Shown here: positions 7,539 to 15,239 of the stretch, one piece after another
Layout: the number at the start of each line of letters is the position of its first letter
Numbering within the stretch: the stretch's first letter is position 1
Translations under genes and position numbers: made by a program
From: Solihabitans fulvus
Lineage (GTDB): Bacteria > Actinomycetota > Actinomycetes > Mycobacteriales > Pseudonocardiaceae
DNA length: 64,000 bases
Assembly: GCF_008386585.1 (NCBI RefSeq)
Contig: NZ_VUOB01000038.1
Span: forward strand, 124,001 to 188,000
Reading direction: 5' to 3'
The notes under the pieces: model-generated
What the model saw: only the letters and a program-made list of their open reading frames with translations
Told to the model about the DNA's origin: nothing
Database searches by the model: none

Positions 7539-8206
7539 GCCAGCCGCTGCGCGCGGTCATCGCCGACGACCAGGCGTTGGTGCGCTCCGGGTTCCGGATG
7601 ATCCTCGCCGCCGACGGGATCGACGTGGTCGCCGAGGCCGCCGACGGCGTCGACGCGGTGGCCGCCGTCCGGCGGACCAGGCCCGACCTGGTGCTGATGG
7701 ACATCAGGATGCCGCAGATGGACGGGATCGAGGCGGCGCGGCGAATCCTGTCCGGTGGGCTCGACGAGACCCGCGTCATCATCCTGACCACCTACGACCT
7801 CGACCACTACGTCTACGCGGCGCTCACCGCGGGGGCCAGCGGCTTCCTGCTCAAGGACGTCTCGCCGGAACAGCTGGTCGCCGCGGTGCGGCTGGTGCGC
7901 TCCGGCGACGCGCTGCTCGCGCCGGCGATCACCCGCAGGCTGATCGAGCGGTTCGCGCAGCGCGACGAGGCAAAGCCCAGCCTGCACCGGGACCTGTCCG
8001 GCCTGACCCCGCGCGAGCTGGAGGTGCTGCGGCTGCTGGCCACCGGCCTGAGCAACGCGGAACTGGCCGAGCGCCTGACGCTGAGCGCGACGACCGTGAA
8101 GACCCACGTGGCCCGCATCCTGTCCAAACTCGGCCTGCGCGACCGCGTGCAGGCCGTGGTGCTCGCCTACGAGACGGGCCTGATCTCGCCGGGCGGCAAC
8201 AGCTGA
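7535..8206 (+). CDS. NarL/LuxR-family response regulator
   Basis: A 223-aa two-domain regulator. The receiver domain has acidic residues IADD near the N-terminus, phosphoacceptor Asp56 in LVLMDIRMPQMDG, the TTYD switch region and the Lys in LLKDV. The LuxR-type HTH is at the C-terminus (LTPRELEVLRLLATGLSNAELAERL, then TVKTHVARIL). GTG 7535 overlaps the kinase stop (GTGA); a GTG 12 bases earlier is possible. It forms a cotranscribed pair with the kinase. Targets are unknown. Confidence 0.93.
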   Translation: MSQPLRAVIADDQALVRSGFRMILAADGIDVVAEAADGVDAVAAVRRTRPDLVLMDIRMPQMDGIEAARRILSGGLDETRVIILTTYDLDHYVYAALTAGASGFLLKDVSPEQLVAAVRLVRSGDALLAPAITRRLIERFAQRDEAKPSLHRDLSGLTPRELEVLRLLATGLSNAELAERLTLSATTVKTHVARILSKLGLRDRVQAVVLAYETGLISPGGNS

Positions 8207-8228
8207 CGCCCCTTGAAGAGTAGGCATC

Positions 8229-8247
8229 GATCCGATATACAAGGATC
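8229..8247. promoter_or_regulatory. Inverted repeat before the HxlR gene
   Basis: GATCC-N9-GGATC sits three bases before the ATG at 8250, with an AT-rich centre (GATATACAA). It is placed where an autoregulatory HxlR dimer could bind. Short and unproven. Confidence 0.3.
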
Positions 8248-8249
8248 TT

Positions 8250-8651
8250 ATGGATACCGCACTCGACCTGAGGGACTTCGGCGGAGTCGACGCGTATCTG
8301 GCCAAGTGCCCGTCGCGGACGGTCCTGGACGTGCTGGCCAACAAGTGGGCGGTGCTGGTGGTGCCCATGCTGGGCGGCGGCCCGCTTCGGTTCGGCGTGC
8401 TCCGCCGCAAGCTCGACGGCATCACGCAGAAGAGCCTCACCCAGACCCTGCGCAACCTGGAGCGCGACGGCCTGGTCACCAGGACCGCCTTCCCCACCAT
8501 CCCGCCAAGGGTGGAGTACGAGCTGACCTCGTTGGGGCGCAGCGCGATCACGCTGCTGGAGGGCATGCGGGTCTGGGCCGAGCAGCACGTGCCCGAGATC
8601 GTCAACGCCCGCTCGGCCTACGCGCAGCGCGCCGAGGCCCAGGAGGCGTAG
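8250..8651 (+). CDS. HxlR-family transcriptional regulator
   Basis: A 133-aa winged-helix protein with the HxlR signature: an N-terminal Cys (AKCPSRTVLDVLANKW), then GGGPLRFGVLRRKLDGITQKSLTQTLRNLERDGLV and wing residues PPRVEYELTSLG. HxlR/YodB-type regulators sense aldehydes or electrophiles, some through the conserved Cys. It lies 43 bp after the response regulator and upstream of the GNAT gene, but no classic target (oxidoreductase) is adjacent. Confidence 0.9.
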   Translation: MDTALDLRDFGGVDAYLAKCPSRTVLDVLANKWAVLVVPMLGGGPLRFGVLRRKLDGITQKSLTQTLRNLERDGLVTRTAFPTIPPRVEYELTSLGRSAITLLEGMRVWAEQHVPEIVNARSAYAQRAEAQEA

Positions 8652-8782
8652 GTGGCGACCGCGGTGATGGCGGCGATCGGGTGATCGCGTAAACCGATTG
8701 CCCGAGCGTCGGCGCGGTGGCGAGAATCGCGTCGTGATCTCTCGACGGTTCGACCGCGACCGCCCGCACGTCACCACGCGAG

Positions 8783-9367
8783 TTGAGGATCACCCCGTTG
8801 AACCACGCCATACGTGAGTACACCTCCGCCGATGAACAGTCCTGGCTGCGCTGCCGGGTGCTGTCCTTCCTCGGCACCGCCTATTTCGACGACGTCCTGT
8901 GCGCCAAGCCTGCCGTCGCCCCACCGGGGCTCGAACTGGTCGCGGCGCTGGCGGACGGCACCGTCGTCGGGATCATGGACGTCGGCATCGATGACGCGCT
9001 GGCGACCATCGACACCGTCGCCGTGCATCCCGACCACCAGCGCCAGAGCATCGGCCGCGACCTGCTCGACGAGGCCCGCGCGCGGCTGAGCGCGCTCGGC
9101 ACGGCGACGCTGGACGCGTGGACCAGGGATGATCCGGACACGCTGCGGTGGTACCTGGCCATGGGTTTCGCCGAGAGCGACCACTTTCTGCACGTCTATG
9201 CGAGCCACCGCACCGAGGCCGGGGAACCGGACAGGGCCATCGGGACCCGACGACCGGGGCTGCGGCCGATCGAGGTCTTCGCGCACGCGAGCCTGCGGGA
9301 CGAGGCGACGTTGCGCGAGCAGTTCGCTCGGGTTCACGTGTGCCGGCGGTTCGCGATGGACCTGTGA
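8783..9367 (+). CDS. GNAT-family N-acetyltransferase
   Basis: About 194 aa with a GNAT core: IDTVAVHPDHQRQSIGRDLLDEARARL (the acetyl-CoA loop, here QRQSIG in place of the usual Q/RxxGxG/A) and LRWYLAMGFAESDHF. The acceptor is unknown. The TTG at 8783 is used; a TTG at 8798 is equally possible, as neither has a strong ribosome-binding site. It is convergent with the next response regulator and they share a terminator hairpin. The C-terminal 50 residues lie beyond the GNAT fold and are not recognised. Confidence 0.8.
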   Translation: MRITPLNHAIREYTSADEQSWLRCRVLSFLGTAYFDDVLCAKPAVAPPGLELVAALADGTVVGIMDVGIDDALATIDTVAVHPDHQRQSIGRDLLDEARARLSALGTATLDAWTRDDPDTLRWYLAMGFAESDHFLHVYASHRTEAGEPDRAIGTRRPGLRPIEVFAHASLRDEATLREQFARVHVCRRFAMDL

Positions 9368-9407
9368 CCTCAGACCTGTGACGTAGACCTGTGACCTCAT
9401 CCCGCCT

Positions 9408-9441
9408 CGTGCTGGCCTACCGCCTCAGGTAGGCCAGCACG
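9408..9441. terminator. Bidirectional hairpin between convergent genes
   Basis: A perfect 14-bp stem (CGTGCTGGCCTACC and its complement) with a 6-nt loop, overlapping the last codons of the minus-strand regulator. Just before it, GACCTGTGAC is repeated three times (9358-9398). No T-run. Confidence 0.6.
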
Positions 9442-10061
9442 GCCAGCACGCGGCGGTTGTCGTCATTGGACGGTGCGATCCGGAGTTTCGCGAAGATGCT
9501 CGCGGTGTGCTTGGCGACGGCGCTCTCGCTGATGTGCAGCGTGGTGGCGACGGCCGCGTTGGACCTGCCCTCGGCCATCAGTTCGAGCACGTCGCGTTCC
9601 CGCTGGGTCAGCTCGCCGATCATGCCCCTGGCGTCGCTGCGGGACACCAGCTTGGCGATCACCTGGGGATCGAGCACGGTGCCGCCCGCCGCGACCCGGC
9701 GAACGGCGTCGACGAACTGTTCGGTGTTGGTGACCCGGTCCTTGAGCAGGTAGCCGATCCCGCCGTCCCCGTCGGCGAGCAGCTCGTTCGCGTAGAGCTG
9801 GTCGACGTGTTGGGACAGCACGAGGATCGGCAGCCCCGGTCGGCTGCGCCTGGCGGCCACGGCCGCCTGTAGGCCCTCGTCGCTGAACGTCGGCGGCAGC
9901 CGCACGTCGACCACCGCGACGTCCGGCCGCTCGTCGAGCAACGCCCGCAGCAGCGAAGGACCGTTGTCCACCGACGCGACGACGTCGAAACCGTGCTCCC
10001 GGAGGGTGCGCAGCAGCCCGTCCCTCAGAAGGAAGAGGTCTTCGGCGAGGACAACGCGCAC
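9417..10061 (-). CDS. NarL/LuxR-family response regulator
   Basis: A 214-aa regulator. The receiver domain has acidic AED at residues 6-8, phosphoacceptor Asp52 in VAVVDVRLPP and Lys in YLLKDRV; the output HTH is LTQRERDVLELMAEGRSNAAVATTL with AVAKHTASIF. The 37-bp overlap with the upstream kinase gene shows they are expressed together. It belongs to a different subtype from the regulator at 7535 (shorter, different linker), so the two systems are not a recent duplication. Confidence 0.93.
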   Translation of the reverse strand: MRVVLAEDLFLLRDGLLRTLREHGFDVVASVDNGPSLLRALLDERPDVAVVDVRLPPTFSDEGLQAAVAARRSRPGLPILVLSQHVDQLYANELLADGDGGIGYLLKDRVTNTEQFVDAVRRVAAGGTVLDPQVIAKLVSRSDARGMIGELTQRERDVLELMAEGRSNAAVATTLHISESAVAKHTASIFAKLRIAPSNDDNRRVLAVLAYLRR

Positions 10062-11299
10062 ATCAGCTCCATGGTCACGATGGTTGGGCCGCCCATCGGA
10101 CTGTGCACGCGAAGGGCGCCGTCAAACGTAGCCAACCGCCGCCTGACCCCGCGCAGGCCGGTGCCGAGAGACGAGTCCGCACCGCCGTGCCCGTCGTCGG
10201 TGACGGTGATCCGCAGGACGCCGCCGTCGTGCTCCAACACGATCCGGACCTCGCGCGCGCCGGAGTGCTTGGCGGCGTTCGTGAGCACCTCGTTGACGGC
10301 GAAGTACGCGGCGGACTCCACGGGCGGCGCGAAACGGCCGGCCAGTCGGGACTCGATGTGCACGTCCAGAACGCAGTCCAGGGCCAGCGACCGCACGGCG
10401 TCGCCGAGGCCCCGGTCGGCGAGCACCGGCGGATGAATGCCCCTGACGAGGTTGCGCAGGTCGTCGAGCGCCCGGTTGGACGTCTCGCGCGCCTCGACCA
10501 GCAGGCGGTACGCCGCGTCAGGGTCGACCGCGAACAGCCTCGTGGCGCTGTCCAGCGTCATGCCCATGGCGACGAGCCTGGCCTGCGCGCCGTCGTGCAG
10601 GTCCCGCTCGATGCGCCGCAGCTCGGCGGCCTGCGTGCCGAGCGCGTCGCTGCGGGTGTCGGTGAGCCACGCGACCCGCCTGGCGAGTTCGGTGGAGCGC
10701 GGCGCGGCCAGCAACACCCGGCTCCACCTCGAGTGCAGGCGCAGCAGCGCGGGGGCGAGGAGCACTCCGGTGACCAGGAACCCGGCACCGAGGGCCAGCG
10801 CGGCGAGCATCGTTGCCGTGTCGGTGACGGGCATGAACGTGTACCACCAGTCGCCACCGTTGGCCTCGATGATCTGCCGCCAGAGGAACGGCTGCACCAG
10901 CACCCCGAACGCGCCGTGGACGATCAGCGTGGGCGGCAGGCACACCAGGACACCGCCGACGATCGGGTCGAGCGCCGACCACAGCAGGTCGCGCCAGAAC
11001 CCCTCGTCCGTGAGGATCGCCCCGACCTGCGTGCGCCGCCGCGTGACGGGGTCGACGGCCAGCGGGTCGGGCGGGTTGATCTCCGTCCCGGACCAGCTGG
11101 TGGCCAACGCCCGCGACCGGTCCGACAGCGAGCGCAGGGCGGTCGCGGCGGGCGGCAGCAGCGAGAAACCGATCCCGGTCGGCAGCAGCAACAAGGCCAA
11201 CCCCACGACCGTGCCGACGGCTGCCTCGGCGATCATGAGACAGCCCAGCCGCACACACCGCCACGACGCGACCCAGCCACGGGACACGAGCGGCGTCAT
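10025..11299 (-). CDS. Sensor histidine kinase (HisKA_3, DUF-type membrane sensor)
   Basis: A 424-aa kinase. Two pairs of hydrophobic segments (about residues 18-55 and 130-195) form a membrane sensor of the kind common in actinobacterial NarL-type kinases. The phosphoacceptor lies in LRRIERDLHDGAQARLVAMG; N-box NEVLTNAAKHSGA and G-box GTGLRGVRRRLA follow. ATG 11299 is preferred because GGGAAG lies upstream at the right distance; GTG 11338 and ATG 11317 are in frame. It is transcribed before, and overlaps, its response regulator. Confidence 0.92.
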   Translation of the reverse strand: MTPLVSRGWVASWRCVRLGCLMIAEAAVGTVVGLALLLLPTGIGFSLLPPAATALRSLSDRSRALATSWSGTEINPPDPLAVDPVTRRRTQVGAILTDEGFWRDLLWSALDPIVGGVLVCLPPTLIVHGAFGVLVQPFLWRQIIEANGGDWWYTFMPVTDTATMLAALALGAGFLVTGVLLAPALLRLHSRWSRVLLAAPRSTELARRVAWLTDTRSDALGTQAAELRRIERDLHDGAQARLVAMGMTLDSATRLFAVDPDAAYRLLVEARETSNRALDDLRNLVRGIHPPVLADRGLGDAVRSLALDCVLDVHIESRLAGRFAPPVESAAYFAVNEVLTNAAKHSGAREVRIVLEHDGGVLRITVTDDGHGGADSSLGTGLRGVRRRLATFDGALRVHSPMGGPTIVTMELMCALSSPKTSSF

Positions 11300-11626
11300 G
11301 ACTGCTTCCCGTCTCATCAGGAGTGGTGTGTTGGACACGCGGACGACAGGGATACGCCGACGACAGCGGCCAGCTGTCGTGCCCGATGCGGTTCGAGGAG
11401 GCGGCCGGTCGGTGGCGGACCCGCAGGCAAAGGCGCGGCCGTGGTGGTGATTGTAGGTGCGCGGCGATCACGGCAACGCCCGGCGACGGTGGGCTTGGGG
11501 CCTGGGACTTGGGGCTGTGGACTTGGGACTTGGGCCGTGGACTTCGGATTTGTGGTTGGTGTGCCGTGGTGTCCTTCCGTGGTGGTTGAGAGGCGGTCAG
11601 GGTTGGCGGCGGGGGTGGAGGGTCGC
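11300..11626. other. Gene-free stretch with a TTGGGacTTGGG simple repeat
   Basis: No convincing gene between the kinase start and the protease stop. Bases 11491-11550 are a degenerate repeat of (C/G)TTGGG(A/G)C(C/T), G-rich on the plus strand, which could slip or form G-quadruplex structures. The kinase promoter should lie at about 11310-11400. Confidence 0.5.
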
Positions 11627-12487
11627 TTAGGTGGTGGTGCGGGTGGTGGGGGCTCGCCAGATCCACAGCGCGGCAGCCACCAGGCAGGACGCGCCGAGCA
11701 GCACCATGGGCAGCACCGCGCCGGTCTCCTCGTCCATGCACAGCAGCAGGCCGAGGTTGATCAGCGTGTGGAACCCGCCGGCCAGGAGCAGCCGGTGCGC
11801 CCGTACCCGGTCGAGAGCCAGGCCAAGCACCACGGACATGGACGTGGTCGCCAGCAGGAAGGCGACCGCGTACACCGGGGCCTGCGCGAGCACCTGGACG
11901 TGCCACACACCCCACAGCACGCCGACTACGATCGAGGACGTGAGTGCGGAGAAACGCCTGCGCAGCAACGGCTGTAGGAAGCAACGCCAGCCGATCTCCT
12001 CGCCGCACGCGCCGATCAGCTGCGCCACCACGATCACGGCGAACGGGTTGTCCAGCGCGCTCGGCGGGGTTAACCGGGCGTCGCCGGTCAGGAGGCCGTA
12101 CGCGATGGCGGCAGCCGCGATGATGAGCGGCGCGGTGGCGAGCAGCAGCGGGCCGCGAGCCCCGACGCGGCCCGCGGCGCGGAAGGCGCCGGCCAACGAC
12201 TCCCGCACCCTGGACCGCCAGCCGACCGCGACCGCCAGCACGCCGATGGCCGGGCCGAACTGGGTGAGCTGGATGACCTCGGTGGGTATCGCGGTCGAGC
12301 CCTGGAGGACGCCCAGTGCTCCGGCGGCCAGGAAGGTGACCAGGAGGAACACGCCCAGGGCTGGCATGAGTGCGGTCAGGGGGAGGGGCAGGGCCGATGC
12401 TCGCGCTGTGGTCTCGGGCCCGGTCACGGTCTCGTGCTGTGTCACGGTCTCGTGGTTCGGCGCGGTCTTGTCGGTGGTGCTGTCCAT
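11627..12487 (-). CDS. CPBP-family intramembrane glutamic protease
   Basis: A 286-aa multi-pass membrane protein of the CAAX protease/bacteriocin-processing (CPBP, ABI) family. The catalytic motifs are GEEIGWR (EExxxR), GVWHV and FHTLINLG. Six to eight hydrophobic segments begin at about residue 35. The ATG at 12487 has GAGGAGG upstream; the frame extends 25 codons further without a comparable site. Members process prenylated proteins or small peptides; no obvious substrate gene is adjacent. It is monocistronic or follows the lipoprotein protease gene, from which a hairpin separates it. Confidence 0.88.
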   Translation of the reverse strand: MDSTTDKTAPNHETVTQHETVTGPETTARASALPLPLTALMPALGVFLLVTFLAAGALGVLQGSTAIPTEVIQLTQFGPAIGVLAVAVGWRSRVRESLAGAFRAAGRVGARGPLLLATAPLIIAAAAIAYGLLTGDARLTPPSALDNPFAVIVVAQLIGACGEEIGWRCFLQPLLRRRFSALTSSIVVGVLWGVWHVQVLAQAPVYAVAFLLATTSMSVVLGLALDRVRAHRLLLAGGFHTLINLGLLLCMDEETGAVLPMVLLGASCLVAAALWIWRAPTTRTTT

Positions 12488-12574
12488 ATCGGGTCGCCTC
12501 CTCGGCTGTGGTGTGCGGTGTTGATCACCACACACGTTGCCGTGCGGAGGGGCCGCTGACATTGCAGCTGGTTG

Positions 12575-12610
12575 CCGAGTTGGGGTGTACCTGGGTACAC
12601 CCCAACTCGG
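12575..12610. terminator. 36-bp near-perfect palindrome, terminator for the upstream protease
   Basis: Two 17-base arms (CCGAGTTGGGGTGTACC and its complement) around a 2-base centre. It starts 11 bp beyond the stop of the minus-strand metallopeptidase gene and lies before the CPBP gene, so it most likely ends the former's transcript. No clear T-run follows on the minus strand. Confidence 0.6.
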
Positions 12611-12620
12611 TTGGGGCAGG

Positions 12621-14087
12621 CTAGTTGAACTTGGCGCTACAGGCGTCCGAGCCTTCGAGGAAGCCGATGCGGAACGCCTCGACCCTGGCGAACCCCGAGT
12701 CGACCGGCTTCCCGTTGACGTCGGCGGCGATGAGGCTCTTGTCCTGCAACAGCTCGGCGATCGCCTTGTCGAGGTCGCCCGCCCCCAGCGTCAGCGCGCT
12801 CGTGCCGACCCTCCCGACGCCCTTCTTGGCCGCGCCGCCCCAGGACCCGGTGAGGCACGCGGTGCGCAGCCCGGCCGAGGTGCCCTCCAGCGACAGGCCC
12901 GCGGCCTTCTGCACGGCGAGCGCGTACCGGGAGGAGATCTCGGCGAACGCCGCGAAGTCGCCGAGGCCGCCGCTCTGGCCCTTCTTGCCGGGCGGTGTGC
13001 CGATCTTGTTCAGGGCGTCTGGGTCGATCGAGATGGTGTTGTTGCTGGGGCAGTAGGACGCGGGCGGCGTCGCCTTCGCGTCCGAGCAGCTGGCCGAGCC
13101 GTCCTTCAGCGTTGGCGGGTTCGCGCCGGACTTCTCGTAGGTGGCCTTGAGGCTGCTCTCCAGCAGATCCCTGGACTGCTTGTCGTTCACCGGCAGGTTG
13201 CCGCTGTTGATCGCCTGGTTGTCCAGCGGCACCTCGGTCTTGCGCTTCTCGTACTCCGGCAGGTCGATCTTGGCGCAGCGCTTGGGTCCTTCGGTGAAGC
13301 CGAACTGGAACGCCGACACGCGGTCGAAGGCGCTGCCGTGCGCGCCCTGCTTGGTGAAGTTCGAGCCGACGTTGTCCTTGATGAAGAACATCGTGGTGAG
13401 GATCTTGTTCAGGCCGTCGCCGGTGGAGATCTGGAAGTGCTTGGACTTGCCCTCGGCGAGCCACCGGAAGAAGTTGCCCGCGTAGCAGTCGGCCTGCTGT
13501 TCCCGGATGATCGACGGGGTGGCCTGGGTGATGTTGCTCAGCTCGCCGAGCCTGGTCTGCACGGCGTGACCCAGTTCGTGCGCGAGCACCATCACCACGG
13601 AGATCGCGCCGAACTTCTCGGTCAGCATCGGCAGCAGCTGGCCCCGGTCCCAGGACACGCTGTCGTCCAGCGAGCAGTACATGGCGTTGACCAGGCCCGC
13701 GGTGCTGGTCTTGCAGATCTCGATCCCGGCGGCGTCGGAGTCGTAGGACACGTACCGCTTCACCGGGGTGAACTTCGTGCCGCCGAAGTTGGCCGGCAGC
13801 TGCTCGGCCCAGTACTCCTGCACGTCGGCGATGGTGTTGACGGCGAGCTTGTCCATGTCGCCGCCGTCGCCGTTCTCCACGGTGAGCTTGGCGTCGGCGA
13901 CCCCGCTCTTCGGGCCGCTCGGGCCGTTGCTCACCGGCAGGCCCGCCACGGTGCCGGGGTCGACCGCGCCGACGGCCCGCGCCTTGCCGGTGACTGTCTG
14001 TGCACAGCCGGCGATCAATCCGAGTGTCGCGACCAACGCGACCAGAACCAGGACAGAACGCCTGTCCAGGGCAGCCCGACCCACCAT
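12621..14087 (-). CDS. Predicted zinc metallopeptidase lipoprotein (HExxH), copy 1
   Basis: A 488-aa exported lipoprotein. The signal peptide ends in a lipobox LIAGC (Cys28). The zinc-binding motif HELGH is at residues 170-174 (VMVLAHELGHAVQ), followed by QQADCYAGNFFRWL as in the YpfJ-like neutral zinc metallopeptidases, where the downstream acidic residue completes the site. Conserved Cys pairs (ICK, YCS, ADCYAG, KRCAK) suggest disulfides. ATG 14087 gives the cleanest signal peptide. The second copy at 17274-18647 is about the same length with the same landmarks. Substrate unknown; it acts on the outer face of the membrane. Confidence 0.82.
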   Translation of the reverse strand: MVGRAALDRRSVLVLVALVATLGLIAGCAQTVTGKARAVGAVDPGTVAGLPVSNGPSGPKSGVADAKLTVENGDGGDMDKLAVNTIADVQEYWAEQLPANFGGTKFTPVKRYVSYDSDAAGIEICKTSTAGLVNAMYCSLDDSVSWDRGQLLPMLTEKFGAISVVMVLAHELGHAVQTRLGELSNITQATPSIIREQQADCYAGNFFRWLAEGKSKHFQISTGDGLNKILTTMFFIKDNVGSNFTKQGAHGSAFDRVSAFQFGFTEGPKRCAKIDLPEYEKRKTEVPLDNQAINSGNLPVNDKQSRDLLESSLKATYEKSGANPPTLKDGSASCSDAKATPPASYCPSNNTISIDPDALNKIGTPPGKKGQSGGLGDFAAFAEISSRYALAVQKAAGLSLEGTSAGLRTACLTGSWGGAAKKGVGRVGTSALTLGAGDLDKAIAELLQDKSLIAADVNGKPVDSGFARVEAFRIGFLEGSDACSAKFN

Positions 14088-14224
14088 CACGCGTATCTCC
14101 GTCCCCAGCACGAAGTGCAGTCGTCCGCCCACTCGGCCGGCGACGTCGGATCACCCTACTGGCCCAGTGGGCGTCGCAGGTCCGGACCGGGAAGAACGGT
14201 GACGGAGTGAAACATGAATCAACC

Positions 14225-14240
14225 TCACCCCGTGGGGTGA
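14225..14240. promoter_or_regulatory. Palindromic operator candidate before DUF6230
   Basis: TCACCCCGTGGGGTGA is a perfect 16-bp palindrome in the divergent region between the metallopeptidase (starts 14087, minus) and the DUF6230 gene (starts 14378, plus). A dimeric repressor site is plausible. The rest of 14088-14377 is gene-free promoter DNA. Confidence 0.45.
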
Positions 14241-14377
14241 TTTGTAGACGAGACCGACTCGTTTTCTTGTGCCGCGAAACACAGCGAGTGACGCTCGCCA
14301 CGACGCGCGAGTCGGTGGGGTTACGCCCCCGTGAACGTTCGGCGCTCACAGACGCTCATCGAGTGGGAGGAACACGA

Positions 14378-14998
14378 ATGACGGAGAACGAGACGGCGGG
14401 CAGAACCCGCTGGACCCGCTTCGCCGCGGTGCTGGGCGCTGGCGCGGTCGGCGCCGGTGTGCTGATGTTCGGTCTGTCGCAGGGCGCGTTCGCGGCGTCG
14501 TTCGCCGTGTCCGGCCAGAGCTTCAAGGTCAGCGCCGACACCCTCGACGGCTCCGGCTACGTCCAGTACGGCTCGGTCGACCGCACGGAGACCACCGACG
14601 CCAACGGCAAGCCCGTCACCGTCGGCCACGCCGTCGCGGTCAACGGCTTCAAGTCGGCGACGCTCGGCAAGTTCTGCCAGTCGGTCTACCTCACCCACCT
14701 GCCGTTCATCGGCGACGCCACGATGCGCATCGAGGCGCCGGGCGCCGACGGCATGCACGCGGAGAACATGGTCGTCGACCTGACCGAGCTCAACGGCGAC
14801 CTGACGCTGACCAACCCGCACATCGGCGTCGACGCCGGCAGCATCGGCGGCGCGCCGAACAGCTTCGGCCTCACCGCCGACAGCGCGAAGATCACCAACC
14901 TCCAGCAGACGGCCTGGGCCACCACCGCCCAGACCATCACGTTCAAGGGCATGCACCTCGGCGTTGCCACCGGCAAGAACGAGTGCTTCGGCAACTGA
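14378..14998 (+). CDS. DUF6230 family protein
   Basis: A 206-aa protein with one N-terminal membrane segment (FAAVLGAGAVGAGVLMFGLSQGAFA) and an extracellular beta-rich domain: FAVSGQSFKVSADTLDGSGYVQYG, then CQSVYL and a final Cys near the C-terminus. This matches the actinobacterial DUF6230 family, whose genes usually precede a DUF6114 gene. The function is unknown; a surface lipid or cholesterol-related role has been suggested by old annotations only. ATG 14378 has GGGAGG at 14365-14370. A strong hairpin follows the stop. Confidence 0.8.
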   Translation: MTENETAGRTRWTRFAAVLGAGAVGAGVLMFGLSQGAFAASFAVSGQSFKVSADTLDGSGYVQYGSVDRTETTDANGKPVTVGHAVAVNGFKSATLGKFCQSVYLTHLPFIGDATMRIEAPGADGMHAENMVVDLTELNGDLTLTNPHIGVDAGSIGGAPNSFGLTADSAKITNLQQTAWATTAQTITFKGMHLGVATGKNECFGN

Positions 14999-15007
14999 CA
15001 TCGCGTC

Positions 15008-15041
15008 GCCCGGCCGGCCGCGTCCGTGCGGCCGGCCGGGC
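15008..15041 (+). terminator. GC-rich hairpin after DUF6230
   Basis: A perfect 14-bp stem (GCCCGGCCGGCCGC and its complement) with a 6-nt loop, 10 bp after the stop. No T-tract. It would reduce read-through into the DUF6114 gene. Confidence 0.6.
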
Positions 15042-15057
15042 TCGTGACGGGGCTCCA

Positions 15058-15218
15058 AGAGCTCCTAACACAATGGCGTTCGATCAGGGAGCGGCGGCCA
15101 GGTGGGCGGGATGCAAGGCGGAGGAGGGAGGCATGACGGAGTCATGGTGACCGACGACAACGCCGCAGACCGTCTGCCTGGGCGTCGCGAGCCGAACAGT
15201 CATTGTGTTAGGAGCTCT
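15058..15218. mobile_element. 161-bp MITE-like element with 18-bp terminal inverted repeats
   Basis: AGAGCTCCTAACACAATG (15058-15075) is perfectly inverted as its complement at 15201-15218, bounding 125 bp that contain no gene. Perfect long terminal repeats around a short non-coding core are typical of miniature inverted-repeat elements mobilised by a full-size IS elsewhere. I see no clear target-site duplication. It sits between the DUF6230 and DUF6114 genes, a pair that is normally close together. Confidence 0.6.
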
Positions 15219-15239
15219 AAGACCGTGCAAGGAATCATC

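Noticed and set aside
5196..11299. FkbM methyltransferase plus regulators as part of a natural-product cluster
   Set aside because: No polyketide, peptide, terpene or glycosyl assembly genes are nearby.
12537..14210. A long plus-strand frame opposite the first metallopeptidase
   Set aside because: The minus strand encodes a lipoprotein with signal peptide and HELGH; the plus frame has no domain.
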